From a virus, in the IMG/VR virus record IMGVR_UViG_3300009160_000163, positions 1 through 24,933 of that record: a DNA stretch of 24,933 bases. The stretch is one strand, 5' to 3'. The notes beneath the pieces are model-generated. The model searched no databases and was not told the DNA's origin. It saw nothing but the letters and a program-made list of their open reading frames with translations. The translations under genes and the position numbers were made by a program. Positions 6,836-12,338 of this stretch are shown piece after piece. Numbering within the stretch: position 1 is the first letter of the stretch; each line of letters starts with the position of its first letter.

Positions 6836-7345
6836 ATGAGATTTGCAGCACAGAAAACAATTGGGATGCAGGACATGCTTCCGGCGGATGGCAGCATTTA
6901 TCAAACGGACATGGTGGATAAAGGCAGTTCCATGATGCGCGCACTTCGCGCATGGGAAAAGAAGCGCGGGCTAAACCTTTCATTCAAGGGAAAACTTATG
7001 TGCAAAAAAGCAGTGGTTGAGCCAGTGGCGCCTGAGCCGGCACCAGTTGAACGCAAAAAGCCTGGGCCAAAGCCCACATTAACTGAAGAACAGAAACGTC
7101 AAATCAAAAAAGAATACAATGCAAAGAAACGAGCAGCAGAACCGGGCAGAAACGCAGCACAGAGCCGGGCTTACAGAGCCGCACTTACACCCGAAAAGAA
7201 AGAGATGTTTGCCCAAAAAAACAGGGCCTACAAAGCTGCCAAACGAGCTGAAAAACTGCGGGCTGGTAACGTGGCAGGAAGCGGCAGAAATACTGGGTTG
7301 CCACTGGCAGACGCTGCTGTATCGCGAGAAGAAGGGACAGCTTAA
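6836..7345 (+). CDS. Basic, repeat-containing early protein, 169 aa (3' end frame uncertain)
   Basis: It begins 4 bases after the helicase C-fragment. Residues 1 to about 55 (MRFAAQKTIG...SSMMRALRAWEKKRGLNL) look like a compact domain. Then comes a Pro-rich linker with KKPGPKP (AT-hook-like), then a very basic stretch with an internal repeat (AQSRAYRAALTPEKK / AQKNRAYKAAKRAEK). The last 25 residues (GNVAGSGRNTGLPLAD...) look like out-of-frame sequence, because the +1 frame over the same bases encodes a clear helix-turn-helix domain. The true product may therefore switch frame near the A-rich stretches at 7215-7221 or 7251-7255, or the two may be separate overlapping genes. DNA binding is likely from charge. 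Confidence 0.5.
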   Translation: MRFAAQKTIGMQDMLPADGSIYQTDMVDKGSSMMRALRAWEKKRGLNLSFKGKLMCKKAVVEPVAPEPAPVERKKPGPKPTLTEEQKRQIKKEYNAKKRAAEPGRNAAQSRAYRAALTPEKKEMFAQKNRAYKAAKRAEKLRAGNVAGSGRNTGLPLADAAVSREEGTA

Positions 7346-7493
7346 CTCAATCAAACTCAAGGGCCGTAAATACTACCTTTTGGCCGAGGTTGAGAATCTA
7401 AAGCGCACAAAACCAGTAAACAATAAACCCCACCATTCAAAGTCTTTATGGAACCGAATCAAGTCCCTGTTAACTGCGTTTGTTGCGAAGTGA
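7119..7493 (+). CDS. Helix-turn-helix (excisionase/MerR-like, HTH_17 type) DNA-binding protein, overlapping frame
   Basis: Residues about 46-94 read VTWQEAAEILGCHWQTLLYR...IKLKGRKYYLLAEVENLKR. This is the classic small winged HTH of excisionase-type regulators: T..EAA..LG, a recognition helix, then a G(R)K wing and a strand. The ATG at 7119 lies inside the 6836 gene and gives about 43 odd N-terminal residues that look like out-of-frame sequence, and no strong SD precedes it. The HTH itself starts at about 7250, where no ATG, GTG or TTG is available in frame. So it is either fused to the upstream gene by a +1 shift or starts at 7119. Likely role: early or late regulator, or a recombination accessory factor. 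Confidence 0.5.
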   Translation: MQRNEQQNRAETQHRAGLTEPHLHPKRKRCLPKKTGPTKLPNELKNCGLVTWQEAAEILGCHWQTLLYREKKGQLNSIKLKGRKYYLLAEVENLKRTKPVNNKPHHSKSLWNRIKSLLTAFVAK

Positions 7494-7606
7494 TCCTGCC
7501 TGAATACGAGGATACTATTGTGCGTCAAACTAAACGAATCAAAGAACTTACAGAAATAATTGAAAGGCTAAAGAATGAAAGAGAAGAAGCCGAAGAAAAA
7601 GTATAA
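7448..7606 (+). CDS. Small coiled-coil protein with Cys cluster, 52 aa, overlapping both neighbours
   Basis: An ATG at 7448 opens a frame to TAA at 7604-7606. It starts MEPNQVPVNCVCCEVILPEY, with a C-x-C-C cluster, and continues as an amphipathic charged helix (KRIKELTEIIERLKNEREEA). It overlaps the end of the HTH frame by 46 bases and the start of the next gene by 32 bases, and it fills what would otherwise be an 81-base gap. The heptad-like helix and clean fit argue for a real gene. The function is unknown; the Cys cluster could bind metal. Confidence 0.5.
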   Translation: MEPNQVPVNCVCCEVILPEYEDTIVRQTKRIKELTEIIERLKNEREEAEEKV

Positions 7607-8108
7607 ATCACCGGAGTCCAGAGCTAGGCAGTTAGCAGGCTTGGCTGGAGTCCGAATCGAGGATTACGTTATGGGCACGAACGTCCAAAAGGTAAACGGC
7701 ATGGGGATGCTTGCCAGTGTGTCAGAAGACATGCGCAAGCAAGTCATCGAGCTGTACTGCCAGGGATTCAGCGTGAGGGCCATTGAAGAGAAGACAGGTG
7801 TCAGCAAGACCGTAGCCCAGGCAATTAAAACGCACGGCCTGGATCACGACTCACAGTTTAGAGAGAAGATGTATGCGGCCAGCCTCAAAGACAAGCTGCA
7901 ACAGGTAGCTGATGGAGCAGCTGACCGTGTCATCGAACTCATGCCCGAAATGAGTGCCAAGGACTCTGTGCTGGCGCTGGGCATAGCCACAGACAAGTTA
8001 GCTGCGATGGACCGAAACAAGAGTGTAGACAGTCTGCATCAGCACGTCCATGTCCACACGACGGCAGAAGTTGGAAATGCCTTCATGGCAGCAATGACTC
8101 CAAAATGA
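7575..8108 (+). CDS. Helix-turn-helix protein; candidate small terminase subunit
   Basis: A 177-residue protein. The N-terminus is very basic (MKEKKPKKKYKS). A helix-turn-helix lies at about residues 50-85 (MRKQVIELYCQGFSVRAIEEKTGVSKTVAQAIKTH). A helical segment follows (LKDKLQQVADGAADRVIELM...SVLALGIATDKLAAMDRNKS), suited to oligomerisation, with a His-rich end (LHQHVHVHTT). A DNA-binding HTH followed by helical oligomerisation and 'GIATDKLAA' fits many phage small terminases and phage HTH regulators. It would be the only TerS candidate in the window, but it lies 6 kb before the large subunit, separated by antisense cassettes, so the assignment is tentative. It ends in ATGA with the next gene. 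Confidence 0.5.
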   Translation: MKEKKPKKKYKSPESRARQLAGLAGVRIEDYVMGTNVQKVNGMGMLASVSEDMRKQVIELYCQGFSVRAIEEKTGVSKTVAQAIKTHGLDHDSQFREKMYAASLKDKLQQVADGAADRVIELMPEMSAKDSVLALGIATDKLAAMDRNKSVDSLHQHVHVHTTAEVGNAFMAAMTPK

Positions 8109-8353
8109 AAAAGCTACCACCTCAACCCGTCAACTGGGCTAATCCACAGTGGAGACACACTGCGTCTGGAATCCAGTGCCGCGCAGACTGGCGGAATGCC
8201 TGGGTGTACGACACAGATGCAGGCCTCATAATTGCGTACAGCCAGAAGCACGCAAACGACAAGGCAAAGTCTGTGCTCGAGGATGATGCGTTAGAACAGG
8301 CAATCAATGATGAGTACAGTTTGAAGCTGGATTTAGAAGACTGTACTCACTAG
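8105..8353 (+). CDS. Unknown phage protein, 82 aa, convergent with tfuA-like gene
   Basis: It starts in an ATGA overlap with the HTH gene. The sequence has a Trp-rich N-terminal part (PVNWANPQWRHTASG...WRNAWVYDTDAGLIIAYS) that looks like a small beta sheet, and an acidic helical tail (VLEDDALEQAINDEYSLKLDLED). No family is recognised. Its 3' 50 bases overlap the 3' end of the TfuA-like gene on the opposite strand, so the two transcription units converge with overlapping coding ends and no terminator hairpin between them. Confidence 0.55.
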   Translation: MKKLPPQPVNWANPQWRHTASGIQCRADWRNAWVYDTDAGLIIAYSQKHANDKAKSVLEDDALEQAINDEYSLKLDLEDCTH

Positions 8354-9302
8354 CCAAAGAAACTGCACTAATTGCGCCACCAGTGACTGCGAACCAGCTT
8401 CGTGCGCACTCCCTGGTGGCCAGTTTAACTGCAAACATGTTCCATTGCTGGTCTGTAAAATTGTTGGCAGTAAGCCAAGCTCGAGCAGCGGCCGGATCAG
8501 TAATGCCAAGGTTCTTCCACATCGAAGCAGATTGCCGCTGAATTTCCGCCGGCGTAGGCGTAATGCCAATGACTGACGCCAATTCAAAAAACAAGTGCAA
8601 GTCCACTGCTTCCGTTTGGTTGCTGGCAGTCTGCCACTTCCTAAGATCGCCAACAGGCAGATCGTTGTTTAGCAATATCTGCATATTGCTATTCATCGCG
8701 TTCTTGGCGGTACTTGCTGGCCGGCGATAGGTGGCAGCCAGATTGATGGCTTCTTGAGCGTCCAGTTGTTTTTGGTTGACGTAGCAGTCTTGTAGCTTTT
8801 TGCCAATCTTGGGCAGCAGACGCTTAATGGCAGGCCAGCTGCGTTCCATGTAGTAAATGGAGCGGCATTTCTCGATGACATCAGCGTCCAAATTATGAGA
8901 AAGCACGGTAGCACGAATGTTGACTAACGGCACAGTCAGCGGCTTGGAACCGTCAGCGTAATGACCGTGAGCCAAGGCAACCTCAGAATCATCTGTGCAG
9001 GTGCCATCAGCGTACCAGCCAGCAATGACGCCCACAGGCTCAGCTCCGTAAATAGCGCACTCCACAGCTCTAAGCGCACCAAGCGACCCAGCGCCTATGA
9101 CACGACAGCCATTACGAATAGCAAACAGGATCTCCTTGTGCCAGGGAGAGAGCGTGTGCGTGAAGTATCCGTCAATCAGGATAATGGTGGTAGCACCATC
9201 AAGGACGGCTTTGGCAATGTCTCCCTGTTGTGCAGGAGGACGAACATCTAAGCCAGTCAGATTCAAACCAACGCCGGTTGGGCCAATAAAGATGACAATC
9301 AT
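8304..9302 (-). CDS. TfuA-like protein (YcaO partner in thioamide formation)
   Basis: A 332-residue protein. The N-terminal TfuA core is clear: IDGYF (43-47), WHKEIL (54-59), VIGAGSLGALRAVE (68-81), YGAEPVG (85-91) and DDSEVALAHG (104-113). The last 200 residues are helical and less conserved (YRRPASTAKNAM, then LHLFFELASVIG), as in long TfuA proteins. In characterised systems TfuA works with YcaO to replace a backbone amide oxygen by sulfur (methanogen McrA glycine, thioviridamide-type peptides); TfuA is thought to handle the sulfur donor or help YcaO activate the amide. Its ATG overlaps the YcaO stop (ATGA 9299-9302), so the two are co-translated. This is one of the two antisense blocks in an otherwise plus-strand phage. 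Confidence 0.85.
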   Translation of the reverse strand: MIVIFIGPTGVGLNLTGLDVRPPAQQGDIAKAVLDGATTIILIDGYFTHTLSPWHKEILFAIRNGCRVIGAGSLGALRAVECAIYGAEPVGVIAGWYADGTCTDDSEVALAHGHYADGSKPLTVPLVNIRATVLSHNLDADVIEKCRSIYYMERSWPAIKRLLPKIGKKLQDCYVNQKQLDAQEAINLAATYRRPASTAKNAMNSNMQILLNNDLPVGDLRKWQTASNQTEAVDLHLFFELASVIGITPTPAEIQRQSASMWKNLGITDPAAARAWLTANNFTDQQWNMFAVKLATRECARSWFAVTGGAISAVSLASEYSLLNPASNCTHH

Positions 9303-10444
9303 AAACGGCGGCCTGCGGAACCGCTGGTGTGGTAGTAGCCAGCTAATGTGGGAATAGCCACTTTAACAACTGAACAGGGATATGGATGTTTAAACACTTT
9401 GATAAGCGGTTCTGGTATATTTGCGTTATTTAGCTTTATTAATATTGCTTTGATGTCAGTAAAAAAAGAATCAGTGCTTAAATCATCGTAATGCTTGCTT
9501 GATATAGTTTTGTTAAGTGACATTAGCTTATCCAATATATGTTTGTTGTCATTTGATTTGTTTTCTGAAAACTGTTTATGAAATATATCATCACGACTGC
9601 CGCTCATAAACACAGTGCGCGCTTGCACAGCTTCGCAAAGTGCCCGGCATTGAGCAACTTCTGGGTTTAAGTGCGAAGCATAACCTTTGTACATGCCGCT
9701 GTTTTGCTCTTTGTCGTAAAGATAACAAACATAAGTAGGTACACCAATATCAAGCGTGCAATCAATTATGATTGGAATGATGTCATTAGTCTTTAAGCGG
9801 TCAACTAAAGCACCGAGCGTATGGTCTTGAATTGTATTTAAATCAACAACAATTTCATCAGTATTGCTTAAGAACGCATTTGATATTTGATCTCGCTCAA
9901 TGACTTCATATAAACCACCGGCAACAGCTTCTTCTAAAGTATTTCCAGCAGACAAACCATTTGTGCTGGAAGAGAAAGCAAATTTGAAGAATGGAAATCC
10001 AAATTGGTTGAGCAATGTTTTAACGCACGCTTCCGGGACCCAGCGCGCTTGGTTGCTGACAATGCCATACATGGCGGTCCAGTCAATTGGGTTGTTGGGA
10101 TTGTAGTGGGCGCCGCGAATAAGCTGAAAACGAGTCTCAGCGTCTGGCACATCAATGCCTCGAGCAGTTACGACGTCCAACACAGCAGTCTCTCCAACGT
10201 GACGCTCAAAGCCTTCCATCATCGCGCTGCACATAGCAGCTTCAGCAGTGGCTCCCTTGCCAGAGTCTACACAAAGCGAAATAGCATCAGGACGAACACA
10301 CTGAGCAACAGGGATGCCAGAGCGGTCCAGACCGGTAATCTCAGAGACGCGGGTGATGCCAGCCTGTGGCCACCAAGGCTTCATCCGGGCAATAGTGTCA
10401 GCAGGCGTGCAAGCTCGCTGAGCACCTTCTAATTTCAATTTCAT
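9299..10444 (-). CDS. YcaO-domain ATP-dependent cyclodehydratase/thioamidation enzyme
   Basis: A 381-residue protein with full YcaO hallmarks. GITRVSEITGLDRSGIPVA (29-47) is followed by the ATP/Mg-binding segment SLCVDSGKG (56-64) with downstream CSAMMEGFERHVGE (Glu77, Glu80, Arg81). TNGLSAGNTLEEA (161-173) is followed by GLYEVIERD (177-185), and a C-terminal VVKVAIPTLAGYY. YcaO enzymes phosphorylate an amide backbone and let a Cys/Ser side chain or sulfide attack it; with TfuA the usual outcome is a thioamide. All nucleotide-binding residues are kept, so it should be active. The C-terminal half is markedly A+T rich compared with the N-terminal half. The start codon is 1 base from the ATG of the divergent gene at 10446. 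No strong SD is visible. Confidence 0.88.
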   Translation of the reverse strand: MKLKLEGAQRACTPADTIARMKPWWPQAGITRVSEITGLDRSGIPVAQCVRPDAISLCVDSGKGATAEAAMCSAMMEGFERHVGETAVLDVVTARGIDVPDAETRFQLIRGAHYNPNNPIDWTAMYGIVSNQARWVPEACVKTLLNQFGFPFFKFAFSSSTNGLSAGNTLEEAVAGGLYEVIERDQISNAFLSNTDEIVVDLNTIQDHTLGALVDRLKTNDIIPIIIDCTLDIGVPTYVCYLYDKEQNSGMYKGYASHLNPEVAQCRALCEAVQARTVFMSGSRDDIFHKQFSENKSNDNKHILDKLMSLNKTISSKHYDDLSTDSFFTDIKAILIKLNNANIPEPLIKVFKHPYPCSVVKVAIPTLAGYYHTSGSAGRRL

Positions 10445-10445
10445 T

Positions 10446-10682
10446 ATGTTAAAAACAATATACCAAGACAGTACTTACACGGCACAAGTATCACCTGATA
10501 CCTCCTGCGTTGTCCACCGAGTTGCTGAGTTGCCAAATGGTCAGCGGCTTACCACTCATGTGGGAGAGAAGCTGCCAAGTCAAGATTGGCGCGAGGTCAA
10601 GTTGATGGGCTGTCCAGACGAGATCCGTGTGGAGATAGTGAAAGCCTGGAATCAAAATCAAATTTGCCAAATCAAATTATGA
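10446..10682 (+). CDS. Unknown 78-aa protein divergent from the YcaO gene; candidate partner or substrate
   Basis: It starts one base from the YcaO start on the opposite strand (CATTATG, 10442-10448). The protein has a beta-rich look (YTAQVSPDTSCVVHRVAEL, RLTTHVGEKLPSQDW) and a helical end (PDEIRVEIVKAWNQNQ), with three Cys residues. The family is not recognised. The start has no SD; the preceding sequence is A/T rich. It ends in an ATGA overlap with an 18-codon ORF. Its close pairing with YcaO-TfuA makes it a possible regulator, leader-binding partner or modification substrate, which is inference from position only. Confidence 0.5.
   Translation: MLKTIYQDSTYTAQVSPDTSCVVHRVAELPNGQRLTTHVGEKLPSQDWREVKLMGCPDEIRVEIVKAWNQNQICQIKL
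10488..10501. promoter_or_regulatory. 14-bp palindrome GTATCACCTGATAC, possible operator of the YcaO-TfuA cassette
   Basis: Perfect 6-bp arms (GTATCA / TGATAC) surround a CC spacer, 44-57 bases upstream of the YcaO start on the minus strand and within the 78-codon plus-strand gene. On the minus strand it is followed by TTGTGC and, 19 bases later, TATATT, a weak -35/-10 pair that would start transcription just before the YcaO ATG. The half site resembles phage repressor operators (TATCACC-type). That it lies within a coding frame weakens the claim. Confidence 0.35.
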
Positions 10683-10702
10683 AAATCAAAATCAAATTTG
10701 CC
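10650..10702 (+). repeat. 19-bp perfect direct repeat spanning the 78-aa gene stop
   Basis: AATCAAAATCAAATTTGCC occurs at 10650-10668 and again at 10684-10702, 34 bases apart. The first copy codes for the tail of the 78-residue protein (out of frame with the second). The second copy codes for the N-terminal KIKIKFA of the 18-residue peptide ORF. The pair looks like a recent local duplication that created or moved the small ORF start. Confidence 0.75.
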
Positions 10703-10735
10703 CTATTAGATTGGAATTGCGGTTCCTGTCCTTGA
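10679..10735 (+). CDS. 18-aa peptide ORF, MKIKIKFALLDWNCGSCP
   Basis: An ATG in an ATGA overlap with the 78-codon gene opens a frame of 18 codons to TGA at 10733-10735. The peptide has a basic/hydrophobic N-terminus and an Asp-Trp-Asn-Cys-Gly-Ser-Cys-Pro end. A Cys/Gly/Ser-rich C-terminus beside a YcaO-TfuA pair is what a ribosomally made, modified peptide precursor could look like. It is shorter than most precursors and has no leader of normal length, and no SD is seen. The frame may be accidental; the coupling overlap and position are the reasons to list it. Confidence 0.3.
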   Translation: MKIKIKFALLDWNCGSCP

Positions 10736-10847
10736 GCCTGGCCGCTGGTCTTCGGCGCGCGCGCTGGCGTTGACGTTGGCGCTGGTAGTCGGCTGCGCTG
10801 GCTTAGTGCGCTAGCTCGGCTGCGGAAAAACGAGAAATGAGGGCACG

Positions 10848-10881
10848 AAAAAAGGGCCCTCCTTGTGAGAGAGCCCTTTTT
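10848..10881. terminator. Bidirectional rho-independent terminator
   Basis: AAAAAGGGC (10849-10857) pairs with GCCCTTTTT (10873-10881), and an inner CTC/GAG pair (10859-10861 with 10869-10871) extends the stem across a single C-A mismatch. A T run follows on the plus strand, and the A run (10848-10853) gives a T run on the minus strand, so it can stop transcription from both sides. It separates the rightward 10446 unit from the leftward 12656-10902 operon. Confidence 0.85.
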
Positions 10882-10901
10882 GTTTGCTGGCTTGCTGCGC
10901 C

Positions 10902-10973
10902 TTAATCTTTGCCGAATACCATTGAGAGTATCAAATAAAGAAGCATCGCTTCCATGAGAGTATGCGTGCTCAT
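10902..10973 (-). CDS. Tiny hydrophobic membrane peptide, 23 aa
   Basis: The ATG at 10973-10971 overlaps the stop of the two-helix membrane gene (ATGA), and the frame ends at TAA 10904-10902. The peptide MSTHTLMEAMLLYLILSMVF (then GKD) is one transmembrane-length hydrophobic helix. It is the last frame of the antisense operon, 21 bases before the terminator. Single-helix peptides of this size occur in phages as lysis or inhibition factors and as type I toxin-like peptides. Function is not assigned. The exact coupling overlap and the terminator just behind it support reality. Confidence 0.45.
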   Translation of the reverse strand: MSTHTLMEAMLLYLILSMVFGKD

Positions 10974-11152
10974 ACCTTAAATTTGCTCCTCACTGGCGAG
11001 CAAAAAAGCGCTGTCGCGCTCGCGGCGCAGGCAAGCGCAATAAGCGTGTTGCCTGGGCCGGCCCGCAACGAGCTCGGCATTAGGAGCCCATCAACAAAGA
11101 TGAGTCCCAAACACGCCAGGCGAATGAGAAGGGTGTGTTTGCGGGTGTTCAT
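10970..11152 (-). CDS. Small two-helix membrane protein, 60 aa (holin-like)
   Basis: Two hydrophobic stretches, about residues 8-25 (LLIRLACLGLIFVDGLLM) and 35-52 (NTLIALACAASATALFC), are joined by a short loop (PSSLRAGPG) and followed by a basic tail (RSKFKV). This is the shape of small class II holins and other phage inner-membrane proteins. It is coupled by ATGA at both ends. No endolysin lies next to it in the window, so a lysis role is only possible. An unrelated membrane role, such as superinfection exclusion, fits as well. Confidence 0.55.
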   Translation of the reverse strand: MNTRKHTLLIRLACLGLIFVDGLLMPSSLRAGPGNTLIALACAASATALFCSPVRSKFKV

Positions 11153-11370
11153 AATTTGCCGTTAACAATTTGATTGTAGAGTTCAATATTTTGCAAGTGA
11201 AGTTCCCGGCAGGCTTTTTCAAACTCGGCTCGCCACTCGTCCGACTGGCGTTCAAAGAAACCTTTTCTAAACCTGCTTTTTGCGTAGGCGAGAACATCCG
11301 CTTGAGAGTCTGTGCATCTGCAGCGCAAAACGATGGAGTAAAGGGAGGATTTGAAGTCTAATTTGGTCAT
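11149..11370 (-). CDS. Unknown protein of 73 aa in the antisense operon
   Basis: The frame is open further upstream to an ATG at 11439, but that would overlap the GP88-like gene by 60 bases. The ATG at 11370, 8 bases after the GP88-like stop, gives MTKLDFKSSLYSIVLRC. The rest is charged and probably helical (KGFFERQSDEWRAEFEKACRELHLQNIELYNQIV). No family is recognised. No clear SD precedes the start. The stop overlaps the next start (ATGA). Confidence 0.5.
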   Translation of the reverse strand: MTKLDFKSSLYSIVLRCRCTDSQADVLAYAKSRFRKGFFERQSDEWRAEFEKACRELHLQNIELYNQIVNGKL

Positions 11371-11378
11371 AGCAATAT

Positions 11379-12017
11379 TTAGTGTAGAAGATAAGCAACG
11401 TTGCTTTCGCTTTTCCAACAAGCGCGACAGTCGCGACATTGATTACCCTGGGTCGGAGCTGGGCATGTTGCTTGCGCCTTGTCGCTTGTCACGGTAGACG
11501 TTGTTACTCCTAAGCGCGAAGCAAGCGCAAGAGGAGCGGGCCCGTTCACTAGGTAGGCTGAGAGGCGCACGGTAAGGTTACCAGGGAAGGCGCCTACCGT
11601 GTCTGTGTAGCGTTGAATAAGAGCGTATTCCTTAGTCGGAAGCCAGAAGCGGATCTCAGGAAGCGCGATCGCGATTTGCACTATCTTTAACAGCCCTTTC
11701 CAGCTGGGGACGTCCCCAGAGTCAAACCAACGGAAAAAGCCGGACTTCTCTTCCTTCCTAATTTTGGAGATCATTTCAGGGACGAAGGAAGCCGAATTGA
11801 AAGCAGACAACCTAGCTTCTAAGGCTCGCTGTACGTTGTTGAATCGGTAGTTTCCTCCGTCCGCGTAGCACTCTGCGCAGATTGTGCCTGGCCGTTTGGC
11901 AAGCTTGCTGCCGACGGTACAGACAGACAGAGGAAGGGAGAAGGACCGGCAGGGCATTTTGCTAGGTGCCGAAAGGGTGAAAGGGACAGAGGGTAGAATT
12001 TCAGTAGGGAAGCGCAT
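11379..12017 (-). CDS. GP88-family phage protein with Cys clusters
   Basis: A 212-residue protein with the pattern I associate with phage 'gene product 88' (GP88) proteins: KMPCRSFSLPLSVC, TICAECYADGGNYRF (Cys47, Cys50), FRWFDSGDVPSWKGLLKI and RFWLPTKEYAL. It also has a C-terminal Cys cluster (C185, then C194-x2-C197-x2-C200), suggesting metal or Fe-S binding. The biochemical function is not established to my knowledge. The CxxCYA and W.DSGD features resemble those of DUF5131/Gp37-Gp68 phage proteins with radical-SAM-like folds; that link is tentative. The start is supported by AAGGA about 8 bases upstream on the minus strand. It is the largest gene of the antisense operon. Confidence 0.7.
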   Translation of the reverse strand: MRFPTEILPSVPFTLSAPSKMPCRSFSLPLSVCTVGSKLAKRPGTICAECYADGGNYRFNNVQRALEARLSAFNSASFVPEMISKIRKEEKSGFFRWFDSGDVPSWKGLLKIVQIAIALPEIRFWLPTKEYALIQRYTDTVGAFPGNLTVRLSAYLVNGPAPLALASRLGVTTSTVTSDKAQATCPAPTQGNQCRDCRACWKSESNVAYLLH

Positions 12018-12028
12018 ATGGGTGTTCC

Positions 12029-12253
12029 TTAGAAGTTGCGGATGATGATCCCTTCTGAAAACGTGATCACGTCGGTACGATCACAAAGCCAATCTAACGC
12101 GCTTGCTTCTTTGGTGTCCTCGTCCTCGTCCTCGTCCGGCTTAAAGCCCTGTTCCTTTGCTGCCTCTAGGGCGGTGTCGTGCTCGCTATAATCGCAACTG
12201 ATAGCAGCCTTTAGTAGTTCAACGGCAGCAGATGCTGCTAGTGTGAATTTCAT
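12029..12253 (-). CDS. Acidic protein of unknown function, 74 aa
   Basis: It begins MKFTLAASAAVELLKAAISC, continues with an acidic run (KPDEDEDEDTKE), then a compact end with alternating hydrophobic residues (SALDWLCDRTDVITFSEGIIIRNF). The Asp/Glu codon repeat (GAGGAC-type) gives a local low-complexity stretch. No family is recognised, though a negatively charged mini-protein could mimic DNA. The gene ends 11 bases before the GP88-like start, and the gap holds that gene's SD. Its own start lacks an SD but follows CACCTAAAAACAC, similar to the leader of the gene at 12656. Confidence 0.5.
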   Translation of the reverse strand: MKFTLAASAAVELLKAAISCDYSEHDTALEAAKEQGFKPDEDEDEDTKEASALDWLCDRTDVITFSEGIIIRNF

Positions 12254-12280
12254 GTGTTTTTAGGTGTTTAGATGTTAGGC

Positions 12281-12297
12281 GGTGCCGTATCGGCACC
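12281..12297. repeat. Perfect 7-bp hairpin GGTGCCG-TAT-CGGCACC
   Basis: It is in the gap between the 12339-12656 gene and the 12029-12253 gene. No T run follows on the minus strand, and a C7 tract (G7 on the minus strand) lies nearby at 12304-12310. It may be an RNA processing or attenuation hairpin within the antisense operon. Confidence 0.4.
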
Positions 12298-12338
12298 CTA
12301 CCACCCCCCCTGTGTAGGAGAGGCGGAATGGGTGACGA

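Noticed and set aside
7214-7222. Classical -1 slippery heptamer A AAA AAC in frame in the 6836 gene
   Set aside because: A -1 shift leads to the third frame, not to the HTH frame, which needs +1; so it is not evidence for programmed -1 frameshifting here.
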